This document shows positions 42,736-51,306 of a DNA stretch of 64,000 nt, piece after piece. A program made the position numbers and the translations under genes. Source of the stretch: an uncultured Lachnospiraceae bacterium (GTDB taxonomy: Bacteria > Bacillota > Clostridia > Lachnospirales > Lachnospiraceae); assembly GCA_934401915.1 (NCBI GenBank), contig CAKRSV010000005.1, positions 1-64,000 of the forward strand. The letters are read 5' to 3'. Under the pieces are notes generated by a model. The model was given only the letters and a program-made list of their open reading frames with translations, did not search any database and had not been told where the DNA came from. Position 1 is the stretch's first letter. Each line of letters opens with the position of its first letter.

Positions 42736-44079
42736 TCACTGTTTTCGCAGCCTGGCAAGGAAAAAGCCGTCCGTCCTGTGGATACCCGGAAGAAGCTGGA
42801 GCATCCCGCTCTCTGCTTCCTGCTTCAATTCATCCGGCATATAACTGCTCATATCTTCCAACACAAACGAAAACTGCTCACAGATCCATGCCGCCATCTG
42901 CCTGTTTTCAGCCGGATTGATCGTGCAGGTGCTGTACATCAGCGCCCCGCCCCGCTTCACATAGCGCACCACATTCTCAAGGATCTCACGCTGCAGCTGT
43001 GTGATCTCTGCAAGTGCTTCCTCCGTCATGCGGTATTTGATATCCTGCTTCTTACCGATCACGCCGAGCCCGGAACAGGGCACATCCGCGATCAGCACGT
43101 CTGCCATCTCCGAAAAATCCTCCCGGTATTCCCGCGCATCCTGCACGCACACCTCAACGTTCTGAAGCCCAAGTCTTTCACAGTTCTCTTCGATCTTCCC
43201 GGTCTTGTAAGAGGAGACGTCGCAGGCGATCACCTTTCCCTCTCCCCGCAGCTTCGAAGCCGCATGAAGCGCTTTGCCGCCCGGCGCCGCGCAGACATCC
43301 AGCACGACATCGCCCGGTCTGATCCCTGCCGCTTCCACAACCAGCATTGAGCTGACGTCCTGTACGGCAAATTCGCCTTCCCTGTAGCCCTCCAGACTTC
43401 CAATCCCCTCCGCGCCATCTATCCAGAAGGCGTAGGGCAGGTACGGATGCGGCGTTACCTTGATCCCGTTCTTTTTCCAGGCTTCCTGTATCTCCTCTGC
43501 CCTTTCCTTTGACAGATTTTCATCCAAGCGCACGCAGACCGGCTTCCGCTCCAGAAAAGACTGCAGGATCTTCTCGGTCTTTTCCTCTCCGCAAGCAGTC
43601 AGGAAGTGCCTTACCAGCCACTCCGGAACCGAATAGCAGACGGACAGATAACGCACCGGCTCTTTCTCCCGGTCCGGATAGGCTATCCTGTCTTTTTCTC
43701 TTGCGATCGTCCGCAGCACGCCGTTGACATAGCCCTGCAAGGTCTGGAAATGCCTCTTTTTTGCCAGCTTGACCGCCTCGTTGCAGACGGCCGCGTCCGG
43801 TATATTTTCCATAAATAGGATCTGGTACACGCTCATCCTGAGCAGTTCCCGGATGAGCGGCTTCATCTTCCGCACCGGAACCTTGGAAAACTGATCCAGA
43901 ATATGATCGATCTGGATCCGCCGCTCCAGCGTTCCTTCGCTTACCCGCTTGATGAACGCCTTCTCTCTGGCATCCAGATAATCATATTTGTTCAGAACCG
44001 CCGTGATCAAAAGGTTGCTGTATTCCGTTTCCTTCGCTATCTCCATCAGAATATCCAGTACGATCTCTCTGCTGTTCAT
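42736..44079 (-). CDS. rsmB: 16S rRNA (cytosine967-C5)-methyltransferase RsmB
   Basis: A SAM-dependent methyltransferase of 447 residues. An N-terminal NusB-like RNA-binding domain (~1-140) precedes the Rossmann domain with DVCAAPGGKALHAAS, ADVPCSGLGV (the catalytic PC cysteine) and YSTCTINPAENR (second cysteine). Length is normal. It lies between the zinc peptidase gene and rlmN in the usual Firmicutes order. Confidence 0.96.
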   Translation of the reverse strand: MNSREIVLDILMEIAKETEYSNLLITAVLNKYDYLDAREKAFIKRVSEGTLERRIQIDHILDQFSKVPVRKMKPLIRELLRMSVYQILFMENIPDAAVCNEAVKLAKKRHFQTLQGYVNGVLRTIAREKDRIAYPDREKEPVRYLSVCYSVPEWLVRHFLTACGEEKTEKILQSFLERKPVCVRLDENLSKERAEEIQEAWKKNGIKVTPHPYLPYAFWIDGAEGIGSLEGYREGEFAVQDVSSMLVVEAAGIRPGDVVLDVCAAPGGKALHAASKLRGEGKVIACDVSSYKTGKIEENCERLGLQNVEVCVQDAREYREDFSEMADVLIADVPCSGLGVIGKKQDIKYRMTEEALAEITQLQREILENVVRYVKRGGALMYSTCTINPAENRQMAAWICEQFSFVLEDMSSYMPDELKQEAESGMLQLLPGIHRTDGFFLARLRKQ

Positions 44080-44110
44080 CTTAATTGCTCATCCTTTTCC
44101 TTATTTTCTG

Positions 44111-44821
44111 TCAATCCCGCCGCTTTCCGCCTCCAAAGAGCATCACCAGACGGAGCAGCTGCAAAACTGACGTCGCCGCTGCCGCCACATAGGTAAACGC
44201 CGCCGCACGCAGCACCTTCCTGCACCCGCTCGTCTCGTCCTTTTCCATCAGCCCGTAGCCGTCCAGCATCGCAAGCGCCCGTCTGGATGCATCGAACTCC
44301 ACCGGAAGCGTCACGATCTGGAACAGCACGGCAAGTGCAAAGACCCAGATACCGATCTGGATAAGAACCTGATTCATTCCCAGGATCGCTCCCAGAATGA
44401 TCAGCGGGATTCCCGCCTGAGATCCCAGATTGGCCGCCGGCACCAACGCCGACCGTAGTTTAAGCGGCCCGTAATCTTTCTGATGCTGTACCGCGTGTCC
44501 ACACTCATGTGCCGCTACACCGATCGCCGCCACGGAAGGAGAATCATAGGTTGATTCCGAAAGCCGCAGTATCTTTGCCGAAGGATCATAGTGGTCTGTC
44601 AGCTTTCCCCCGACTCTCTCAATGCGGACGTCGTAGATCCCCGACATCTCAAGGATCCGCTGCGCCGCCTGCGCGCCGGTCAGCCCACTCCTGCTCCTGT
44701 ACTTTGCATATCTGCTGTAAGTAATACTGATCTTTGCCTGCGCAAAGAGACACAACAGCGCTCCGATCAGCACAAGCACGTAGGTAGGATCCAGATAATA
44801 ACCAAATCCGTAATATCCCAT
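44111..44821 (-). CDS. YugP-type membrane zinc metallopeptidase
   Basis: A membrane protein of 236 residues with the zinc motif HECGHAVQH (HExxH type) near residues 113-121 and several helices (start ~15-35 and end ~150-235). This neutral zinc metallopeptidase family is conserved between def/fmt and rsmB in Clostridia; its substrates are unknown. AAGGAAGGG precedes the ATG. Confidence 0.92.
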   Translation of the reverse strand: MGYYGFGYYLDPTYVLVLIGALLCLFAQAKISITYSRYAKYRSRSGLTGAQAAQRILEMSGIYDVRIERVGGKLTDHYDPSAKILRLSESTYDSPSVAAIGVAAHECGHAVQHQKDYGPLKLRSALVPAANLGSQAGIPLIILGAILGMNQVLIQIGIWVFALAVLFQIVTLPVEFDASRRALAMLDGYGLMEKDETSGCRKVLRAAAFTYVAAAATSVLQLLRLVMLFGGGKRRD

Positions 44822-44851
44822 ACTGTTTCCCTTCCTTTCTCGATCGTCCTC

Positions 44852-45793
44852 TTATTTTTCTCCCAGCTTTTCCCCGGAGGTCATATGGCATCCCAGCAGG
44901 AAATCCTTCACTGCCATTCTTTTCTTGCCCTCTAACTGCACCTCGCGGATCCGCAGAGCGCCCTCTCCTGTCTGTACGCAGAAATGGTCTTTCGCCACCT
45001 CGCAGATCGTCCCCGGCTCATACGCCGCATCCGCCCATCCTGCTGCCGGCTCTTCCATCCATATCTTGAGCGTCTTTCCCCGGTAGTGCGTGTAGGCTCC
45101 CGGCCAGGAGATCAGTCCACGGATCAGGCAGTCCAGCTTCTGTGCGCTCTCCTGCCAGTTGATCTCTCCCATCGACTTGTCGAGCATCTTCGCATAGCTC
45201 GCCTTTTCCTCCTGCTGCCTGACGGGCTTTATCTCGCCTCGTTCTATCTTAGGTAGCGCCTCGACGATCAGCTCGGCGCCGGTCTTTTCCAGTTTGGCAA
45301 AAAGGCTCTCTCCCGTCTCATGCGCATCGATCGGAACCGTTTTCTGCAAAAGGATGTCTCCCGTATCGATCCCTTTGTCCATCTGCATGATGGTAATGCC
45401 GGTCTCCTTTTCCCCATCGATGACCGCCCACTGGATCGGCCCGGCTCCCCGGTATTTCGGCAGAAGGGAGGCATGGATATTGATACATCCGTACCTCGGC
45501 ATCGACAGGATCTCCTCTGACAGGATCTGTCCAAATGCCGCTACCACAAAGACGTCCGCCTCATAAGTCCGCAGCTGTTCCACGGCCTCCGGCAGCCTGA
45601 TCTTCACCGGCTGAAAAACCGGTATCCCATATTCCAGAGCGCACGCCTTGACCGGCGTGATCTGAAGCTCCTTGCTCCGCCCTTTCGGTTTGTCCGGCTG
45701 CGTCACCACAGCCACTACCTGATGACCGGCTTCCACGATCGCTCTGAGCGCTCCCACCGCGAAATCCGGCGTTCCCATAAATACAATCCGCAT
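44852..45793 (-). CDS. fmt: Methionyl-tRNA formyltransferase
   Basis: This cytosolic enzyme of 313 residues formylates initiator Met-tRNA from 10-formyltetrahydrofolate. MRIVFMGTPDFAVGAL, the catalytic region INIHASLLPKYRGAGPIQWA and GITIMQMDKGIDTGDIL are diagnostic; the C-terminal tRNA-binding domain is complete. It starts 2 bp after def. Confidence 0.97.
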   Translation of the reverse strand: MRIVFMGTPDFAVGALRAIVEAGHQVVAVVTQPDKPKGRSKELQITPVKACALEYGIPVFQPVKIRLPEAVEQLRTYEADVFVVAAFGQILSEEILSMPRYGCINIHASLLPKYRGAGPIQWAVIDGEKETGITIMQMDKGIDTGDILLQKTVPIDAHETGESLFAKLEKTGAELIVEALPKIERGEIKPVRQQEEKASYAKMLDKSMGEINWQESAQKLDCLIRGLISWPGAYTHYRGKTLKIWMEEPAAGWADAAYEPGTICEVAKDHFCVQTGEGALRIREVQLEGKKRMAVKDFLLGCHMTSGEKLGEK

Positions 45794-45795
45794 CG

Positions 45796-46287
45796 TTATT
45801 CCTCTTCCTCTTCCTCTTCTTCCAAATCCTCTGTATTGTACAGTTCGCCCTCTACCTTTTCCACATACAGGTGACCGTCCAGATGATCCAGCTCATGGCA
45901 GATTGCTCTTGCCATCAGCTCTGTTCCCTCCAGTTCAAAGGGATTCATATCCTCATCGTATGCCTTTACTTTCACATACTTCGGTCTTGTCACCTGTCCG
46001 GTCTTGCCCGGCACGCTCAGACAGCCTTCATATCCTTCCTGCTCTCCGCTCGTCTCCAGGATCACCGGATTGATCAGAAGCACCGGATTCTCTCCCGTGG
46101 TGTCGATCACAACGATCCTCTTCAAAATACCAACCTGCGGTGCTGCCAGCCCGACTCCGTTTGCGTCGTACAGCGTCTCATACATATCTGTGATCAGCTC
46201 CTGGATCCTTGGTGTCACCTCCGTGACCTCTTTGCAGACCTTGTTCAGGACCGGATCTCCGATCTCTCTGATTTTTCTAAGTGCCAT
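45796..46287 (-). CDS. def: Peptide deformylase
   Basis: This metalloenzyme of 163 residues removes the formyl group from nascent proteins. The three motifs GVGLAAPQVG, EGCLSVPG and HELDHLDGHLY are intact. The C-terminus ends in a run of glutamates (EEEEEEEE region). It is directly upstream of fmt, the paired reaction. Confidence 0.97.
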   Translation of the reverse strand: MALRKIREIGDPVLNKVCKEVTEVTPRIQELITDMYETLYDANGVGLAAPQVGILKRIVVIDTTGENPVLLINPVILETSGEQEGYEGCLSVPGKTGQVTRPKYVKVKAYDEDMNPFELEGTELMARAICHELDHLDGHLYVEKVEGELYNTEDLEEEEEEEE

Positions 46288-46338
46288 CTTTTTTTCCTCT
46301 CTTCCCTCTGTGCCTTCTTCGCTGCCTGCTATGTAGTG

Positions 46339-48570
46339 TCAGTAGCAGTTCATCGGATCAAAATCAAACTGTACCGTCTGATTCCGTATTTCCTTTGTCT
46401 TAATATATTGTTCCAGACAATCCTTCATGTCCACCAGCACCTGATAATCCTCGTGTCTCACATAAAACAGGTGGCGGTACTGGTCGTTGATCCTTCCGAT
46501 CGTCGCCTCTGCCGGGCCGATCACACTGAGACCGTCCTGCTGCCTCTCCCGGATCAGGCGGGCTAACTCCTGTGCCAGCGCCTCTCCCTGTTCGAGCTGC
46601 GCAGACACGATCAGAACCGCCAGCATATGCTCCACCGGCGGATACCGCATGAACTGGCGGTACATGATCTCTTCCTCATAAAAGCCTTCGTAATCCTGCG
46701 CTGCGGCGTGCAAGATGCTGTAATGATCCGGCCGGTAGGTCTGTATGACTACCTCCCCCGGCTTCTCTCCTCTTCCTGCCCGGCCTGCCGCCTGCGTCAG
46801 AAGCTGAAAGGTTCTTTCTCCCGCCCGGTAATCGTTCTGGTTCAGGGACAGATCAGCTGCGAGCACACCCACCAGCGTCACGCCCTTAAAGTCGTGCCCT
46901 TTTACGATCATCTGCGTTCCCAGGAGGATATCTGCCTCCTCCTCCGCAAAAGCCGACAGGATCTTCTCATAGCTTCCCTTTGTCCTGGTGGTGTCGGCAT
47001 CCATACGGAGCACGCGCGCCGTCGGAAACTCCCGGTGGATCGCCTCTTCGATCTGCTCGGTTCCCGCCTTAAAGCCCATCAGGTATTTTGAACCGCACGC
47101 CGGACAGATCTTTTTCGCCGGCTCTTCATATCCGCAGTAGTGGCAGACCAGTTTCCCGTTCCGGTGTTCTGAAAGCGAGACGTCGCAGTGCGGACATTTC
47201 ATCACATGACCGCACGCACGGCACGAGATAAAACCGGCATACCCTCTCCGGTTCAAAAAGAGGACCGTCTGCTCTCCTCTCTGAAGCCGGTCCTGCATCA
47301 GCTCCCGGAGTTTCCGGCTGAAAACCGATCGGTTCCCCTGCTTTAATTCTTCCCTCAAATCTACCGTATATACGCTCGGCAGAACGCTTCCCTCCGGTCG
47401 GTCCTGCATCCGGTACAGTCTGTACTGTCCCGTCTTTGCCCGGTAATATGCGTCCACGGAAGGGGTTGCCGATCCCATGACCACACTCGCCCCATACATC
47501 GACGCGATCTGGATCGCCGTCTCCCGCGCATGGTATTTCGGCATAGATTCGCTTTTATAGCTGTTCTCATGTTCTTCGTCGATCACGATGACGCCCAGAT
47601 CCGGAAAAGGTGTGAACAGCGCGGATCTGGGGCCGATGATCACGTCCAGCTCCCCTTTCTCTGCCCTTGTAAGCTGGTCGTACTTCTCCCCGGCAGAGAG
47701 TGTCGAATTGATGACAGACACCCGGTCTCCGAAACGCTTATAAAACCGCAGGAGCGTCTGATACGTGAGCGCGATCTCCGGGATCAGCATGATCGCCTGC
47801 TTTCCCATCGCGACCATCTTCTCTATAATTCCCAGATAGACCTCGGTCTTACCGCTCCCGGTGATCCCGTGGATCAGATACTGATCCGGTCTGCCCGCCT
47901 GATAATCGCTTATCACATCGTCGATGATCCTTCGCTGATCCTCCCGCAGCACAACGCGCCGTTCTTCCTTTGCAGGCGGCTTTACCGGATTCCGGTAATA
48001 TGCCTCGGCTTCGATCTTCAGAACGCCCTGTCTTTCCAGACTCTGCATCGTCGGCAGCGAAACATTCAGCTTCTGCCTAAGCAGCTCATAGGGCAGGATC
48101 TCCTCCTCCGCCAGAGCCTGCAGCACGCGCACCTTGGCGTTTTGATGCTTCTTTTCACAGACTGCGGCGATCCTGGCGATCTCCGAAGCATCTACAAGAC
48201 GGACAACCTTCTTTTTCTCCGGCAGCTTCATCTTCTGCCTGACCGGCAGCACGGTCTTCAGCGCGGTGATCATCGTCGATCCGTATTGGCGCTTGAGCCA
48301 GTACGCGATCTGGATCTGCCTGTTCCCGGCTGTCATTCCCTTTTCATCGACCGCCTTGATCTCCTTGATCTTCTCCGGCGGATAATCTGTCTGATCCGAC
48401 AGATCCACCACGTAGCCGACCCGCTCCTGATCTCCCCTGCCAAAGGGGACGCAGACCTTCACTCCCGGGTAGACCATCCCCCGCAGTTTCTCGGGGATCC
48501 GGTACTGAAAAGGACGGTCTACCTTTTCATGGGAAATATCTATAATGATGTCTGCATACTTCTCATCCAT
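46339..48570 (-). CDS. priA: Primosomal protein N' (PriA helicase)
   Basis: This replication-restart helicase of 743 residues has an N-terminal DNA-binding domain, the Walker A GITGSGKTEVYL, DEEHENSYKS, a zinc-binding block with eight cysteines (CRACGHVMKCPHCDVSL then CHYCG and CPACGSKYLMG) and the helicase motifs GTQMIVKGHDF and QAAGRAGRG. Full length. Placed 4 bp after murE. Confidence 0.97.
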   Translation of the reverse strand: MDEKYADIIIDISHEKVDRPFQYRIPEKLRGMVYPGVKVCVPFGRGDQERVGYVVDLSDQTDYPPEKIKEIKAVDEKGMTAGNRQIQIAYWLKRQYGSTMITALKTVLPVRQKMKLPEKKKVVRLVDASEIARIAAVCEKKHQNAKVRVLQALAEEEILPYELLRQKLNVSLPTMQSLERQGVLKIEAEAYYRNPVKPPAKEERRVVLREDQRRIIDDVISDYQAGRPDQYLIHGITGSGKTEVYLGIIEKMVAMGKQAIMLIPEIALTYQTLLRFYKRFGDRVSVINSTLSAGEKYDQLTRAEKGELDVIIGPRSALFTPFPDLGVIVIDEEHENSYKSESMPKYHARETAIQIASMYGASVVMGSATPSVDAYYRAKTGQYRLYRMQDRPEGSVLPSVYTVDLREELKQGNRSVFSRKLRELMQDRLQRGEQTVLFLNRRGYAGFISCRACGHVMKCPHCDVSLSEHRNGKLVCHYCGYEEPAKKICPACGSKYLMGFKAGTEQIEEAIHREFPTARVLRMDADTTRTKGSYEKILSAFAEEEADILLGTQMIVKGHDFKGVTLVGVLAADLSLNQNDYRAGERTFQLLTQAAGRAGRGEKPGEVVIQTYRPDHYSILHAAAQDYEGFYEEEIMYRQFMRYPPVEHMLAVLIVSAQLEQGEALAQELARLIRERQQDGLSVIGPAEATIGRINDQYRHLFYVRHEDYQVLVDMKDCLEQYIKTKEIRNQTVQFDFDPMNCY

Positions 48571-48573
48571 ACG

Positions 48574-50052
48574 TTACTGTTTCCTGCTCTTCTCTTCCAG
48601 GATCTCCCTGATCAGAACCCGCTCATCCATCGGATACTTGACTCCTTTGATCTCCTGATAGTCCTCATGTCCCTTGCCTGCCAGAACGATAATATCTCCC
48701 GGCTCTCCATGCTCTATCGCATACGCAATGGCCTCTTTGCGGTCACAGATCTCCACATAGGCCCCTCCGGTCTTGCCGATCCCAACCTTGATATCGTCGA
48801 TGATCGCCTGCGGCTCCTCCGATCTGGGATTGTCGGAGGTAATGATCGTCAGATCTGCCATCCGGCCGCTGACCTCCCCCATCTCAAACCGTCTCGATTT
48901 AGCGCGGTCGCCTCCACAGCCAAACAGGCAGACCAGCCGGTGCGGATGGTACGCACGCAGCGTTGTGAGCAGGCTTTCCAGCGCCATCGCATTGTGGGCA
49001 TAATCGATCATCAGTGTAAATTCATCCGAAACTTTTACCATCTCGATACGTCCCTTGACCTTCGCTCCGCGCAGCGCCTTTTTGATCTTCTCCTCATCGA
49101 CTCCAAAGTTCCTGCAAATGGCGATCGCCGTCAGCGCATTGTACACGCTGAATCGTCCGGGCGTCGCGATCTCCACATGGAAATCCATCAGTCCCGTCAC
49201 GTCAAACCCGACACCCAGTTCTCCCGGATTCTTTAAAAAGGTGATATTCTGTGCTTTCAGGTCTGCATCGGAATCAATTCCGAACGTCTCCACCTCGCAG
49301 GTATGCCCCTCCAGAATATCCTTCCAGTGTTCGTCGTCCTTATTGACGATCCCCACCCGACACTGCCGGAACAGCAGGCTCTTACAGTGCATATAGTCGG
49401 CGAAATCCTTGTGCTCTGCCGGGCTGATATGATCCGGCTCGATATTCGTAAAAATTCCGTAATCAAAGATAAATCCCTGCGTCCGGTGGAGCATCAGTCC
49501 CTGTGAGGATACCTCCATCACGACCGTATCGCAGCCGGCGTCTGCCATCTGCCGGAAGTATTTCTGGATCAGATAGGACTCCGGCGTCGTGTGATCCGCA
49601 TGGATGTGCTCCTGCCCTATGATGATCTCGATCGTCCCGATCAGTCCGACCTTTCTCCCTGCCTGCTCGAGGATCGACTTAACCAGATACGTGGTGGTCG
49701 TCTTTCCCTTCGTTCCGGTGATGCCGATCACCTTCATCCGCTCTGCCGGATGTCCGAAAAAGGCGGCGGAGAGAAACGCCATCGCATAGCGGGTATCTTT
49801 CACCGTGACAACCGTCACGTCCGCTCCCTCCGGCAGCTCTACCTCTTTTTCGACCAGAAGCACCGAAACCCCCGCCTGCACGGCACTTGCCGCAAAGCGG
49901 TGCCCATCTGCGACAGCCCCCGGAATACACACGAACAGACTGTCCTTCTTTACCTTTCTGGAATCATAGATAATATCTGAAACCTCTCTTTCCATGGTTC
50001 CCTCTATCTTTTCATATGCGATCTCTTTGAGTAATTCCTTTAATCCTGCCAT
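48574..50052 (-). CDS. murE: UDP-MurNAc-dipeptide:meso-diaminopimelate ligase MurE
   Basis: This cytosolic Mur ligase of 492 residues adds the third stem-peptide residue. ATP loop GITGTKGKTTTTYL, HTTPES, and the C-terminal SDNPRSEEP are present. The DNPR motif is the meso-diaminopimelate signature, so the wall is of A1-gamma type. It is separate from the dcw cluster at 1907-6127. AAGGAAGG precedes the ATG. Confidence 0.96.
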   Translation of the reverse strand: MAGLKELLKEIAYEKIEGTMEREVSDIIYDSRKVKKDSLFVCIPGAVADGHRFAASAVQAGVSVLLVEKEVELPEGADVTVVTVKDTRYAMAFLSAAFFGHPAERMKVIGITGTKGKTTTTYLVKSILEQAGRKVGLIGTIEIIIGQEHIHADHTTPESYLIQKYFRQMADAGCDTVVMEVSSQGLMLHRTQGFIFDYGIFTNIEPDHISPAEHKDFADYMHCKSLLFRQCRVGIVNKDDEHWKDILEGHTCEVETFGIDSDADLKAQNITFLKNPGELGVGFDVTGLMDFHVEIATPGRFSVYNALTAIAICRNFGVDEEKIKKALRGAKVKGRIEMVKVSDEFTLMIDYAHNAMALESLLTTLRAYHPHRLVCLFGCGGDRAKSRRFEMGEVSGRMADLTIITSDNPRSEEPQAIIDDIKVGIGKTGGAYVEICDRKEAIAYAIEHGEPGDIIVLAGKGHEDYQEIKGVKYPMDERVLIREILEEKSRKQ

Positions 50053-50353
50053 TTCTGCCTTCCTTCCGCCCGTCAGGGCTCTGCGCCATATACCTTTTCT
50101 TCTATTTTAAGATGATAGCATGAAAAAGATACTTTTTCAAATTTCCTTTTGGAATTCTCTCCCTTTTCGGAGAGTTCCCTTTTTGTTTAGAGTTTTTCAT
50201 TTTTTTATAATAATTCAAACACATTTTGGTCACATTTCGCCCTTATGATAAGAACCAAGATAGTTGATGAATTCACTATCTCCCCCCTCATAAGAAAATG
50301 CGGAACGCCTGAGAGAAATCTCAGGCGTTTTCGTATATGCTGCACAGGCAGCT
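50053..50353. other. Intergenic region with hairpins upstream of murE
   Basis: No gene seen. GAAAAAG/CTTTTTC (50122-50138) forms a 7-bp hairpin. GGAATTCTCTCC/GGAGAGTTCC (50151-50178) is followed by T residues on the plus strand, although no plus-strand gene precedes it. GATAGT/ACTATC flank 50254-50275. The murE promoter should lie here, in the AT-rich part near 50190-50225, but I cannot fix it. Confidence 0.4.
50305..50328 (-). terminator. Terminator after the PfkB-family kinase
   Basis: ACGCCTGAGA (50305-50314) and TCTCAGGCGT (50319-50328) form a perfect 10-bp stem with a 4-nt loop, 26 bp after the kinase stop. T content behind it is modest on both strands. Confidence 0.6.
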
Positions 50354-51292
50354 CTATTGCAGCTTTTCTATCACGACCCGGCTCATCAGCTCTTTTGCAG
50401 TCTCAAGCGGGATACAGGCGCTCTCTATCGTCGTTGCGTTGGCAGCCGACACCGCGCAGGCTCTGCGGATCGCCGCCTCTTCGTTCTCCTTTTTCCGCAT
50501 CGAGATGGCATAGGATGCAACAACACTGTCGCCGCAGGCTACCGTGTTTACCGCCTTGATCTCCTCCGTCCTTGCGCAGTAGACGCCCTCCCCGGAGACG
50601 CTCAGCAGTCCCTTGCTCCCCATGGAAACGACCACTTTCTCTATCCCCATTTCCCGCAGATAGAGCGCAGACTCCACAATCTCTTCCCGGTCTGCGATCT
50701 TATGTCCCATGATATATTCCAGCTCTTTCCAGTTGGGTTTGATCAGATCCGGCGCAGCGCCGATCCCGCAGCGCATACTCTCGGAACTGGAATCCAGATA
50801 GGCCGGCACACCCGCCGCCTTCGCCTTTCTGATCAGCTCACAGTAGATGTCTTTCCCGATCCCATCCGGCACAGAACCCGAAAGGATCACCAGCCCGCTC
50901 TCTCCGAGCAGCTTCTCATAGCGCGCAAGAAACTCCTCCTGCTGCGCCGCAGGGATCTCCGGTCCCGGCTCAAGCAGCTCTGTCACAAAGCCGTCGTCCG
51001 CCACGATATTCATATTGTTCCGGGTTTCCCCCTCCACATGAATAAACTGACAATTTGCGCCTCTTTTTTGCAGATCCTCCTCAATAAACCGCCCGCTGTA
51101 GCCTCCGAGAAAACCGGTCGCCGTAACCGGACAGTCATACTGCCGCAGGATCTTCGTCACGTTCACGCCCTTGCCCCCCGCGATCTTCTGCACGGTTCGC
51201 ATCCGGTTCACGTGCCCCGTCAGAATACTCTGGGCTGTGTAGGTTTTATCCACCGCCGGGTTTAATGTCACCGTTAGTATTGTTTTCTCCAT
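50354..51292 (-). CDS. PfkB-type hexose kinase (1-phosphofructokinase family)
   Basis: This sugar kinase of 312 residues has the start MEKTILTVTLNPAVDKTY, the substrate motif AGGKGVNV and the C-terminal PfkB signature with catalytic aspartate, here NTVACGDSVVASY instead of the commoner DTVGAGDS. 1-phosphofructokinase is likely; tagatose-6-phosphate kinase is possible. No PTS gene accompanies it. The ATG at 51292 has GGAGG 7 nt upstream; a longer frame reaching into recJ is spurious. Confidence 0.88.
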   Translation of the reverse strand: MEKTILTVTLNPAVDKTYTAQSILTGHVNRMRTVQKIAGGKGVNVTKILRQYDCPVTATGFLGGYSGRFIEEDLQKRGANCQFIHVEGETRNNMNIVADDGFVTELLEPGPEIPAAQQEEFLARYEKLLGESGLVILSGSVPDGIGKDIYCELIRKAKAAGVPAYLDSSSESMRCGIGAAPDLIKPNWKELEYIMGHKIADREEIVESALYLREMGIEKVVVSMGSKGLLSVSGEGVYCARTEEIKAVNTVACGDSVVASYAISMRKKENEEAAIRRACAVSAANATTIESACIPLETAKELMSRVVIEKLQ

Positions 51293-51306
51293 CCTTTTTC
51301 CTCCCG

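Noticed and set aside
47530..49236. Long plus-strand open frame (568 codons) opposite murE and priA
   Set aside because: It is antisense to two clear core genes, has no ribosome site and shows the His/Leu/Arg-rich composition of a shadow frame. The same holds for 53850-55271 opposite aspS.
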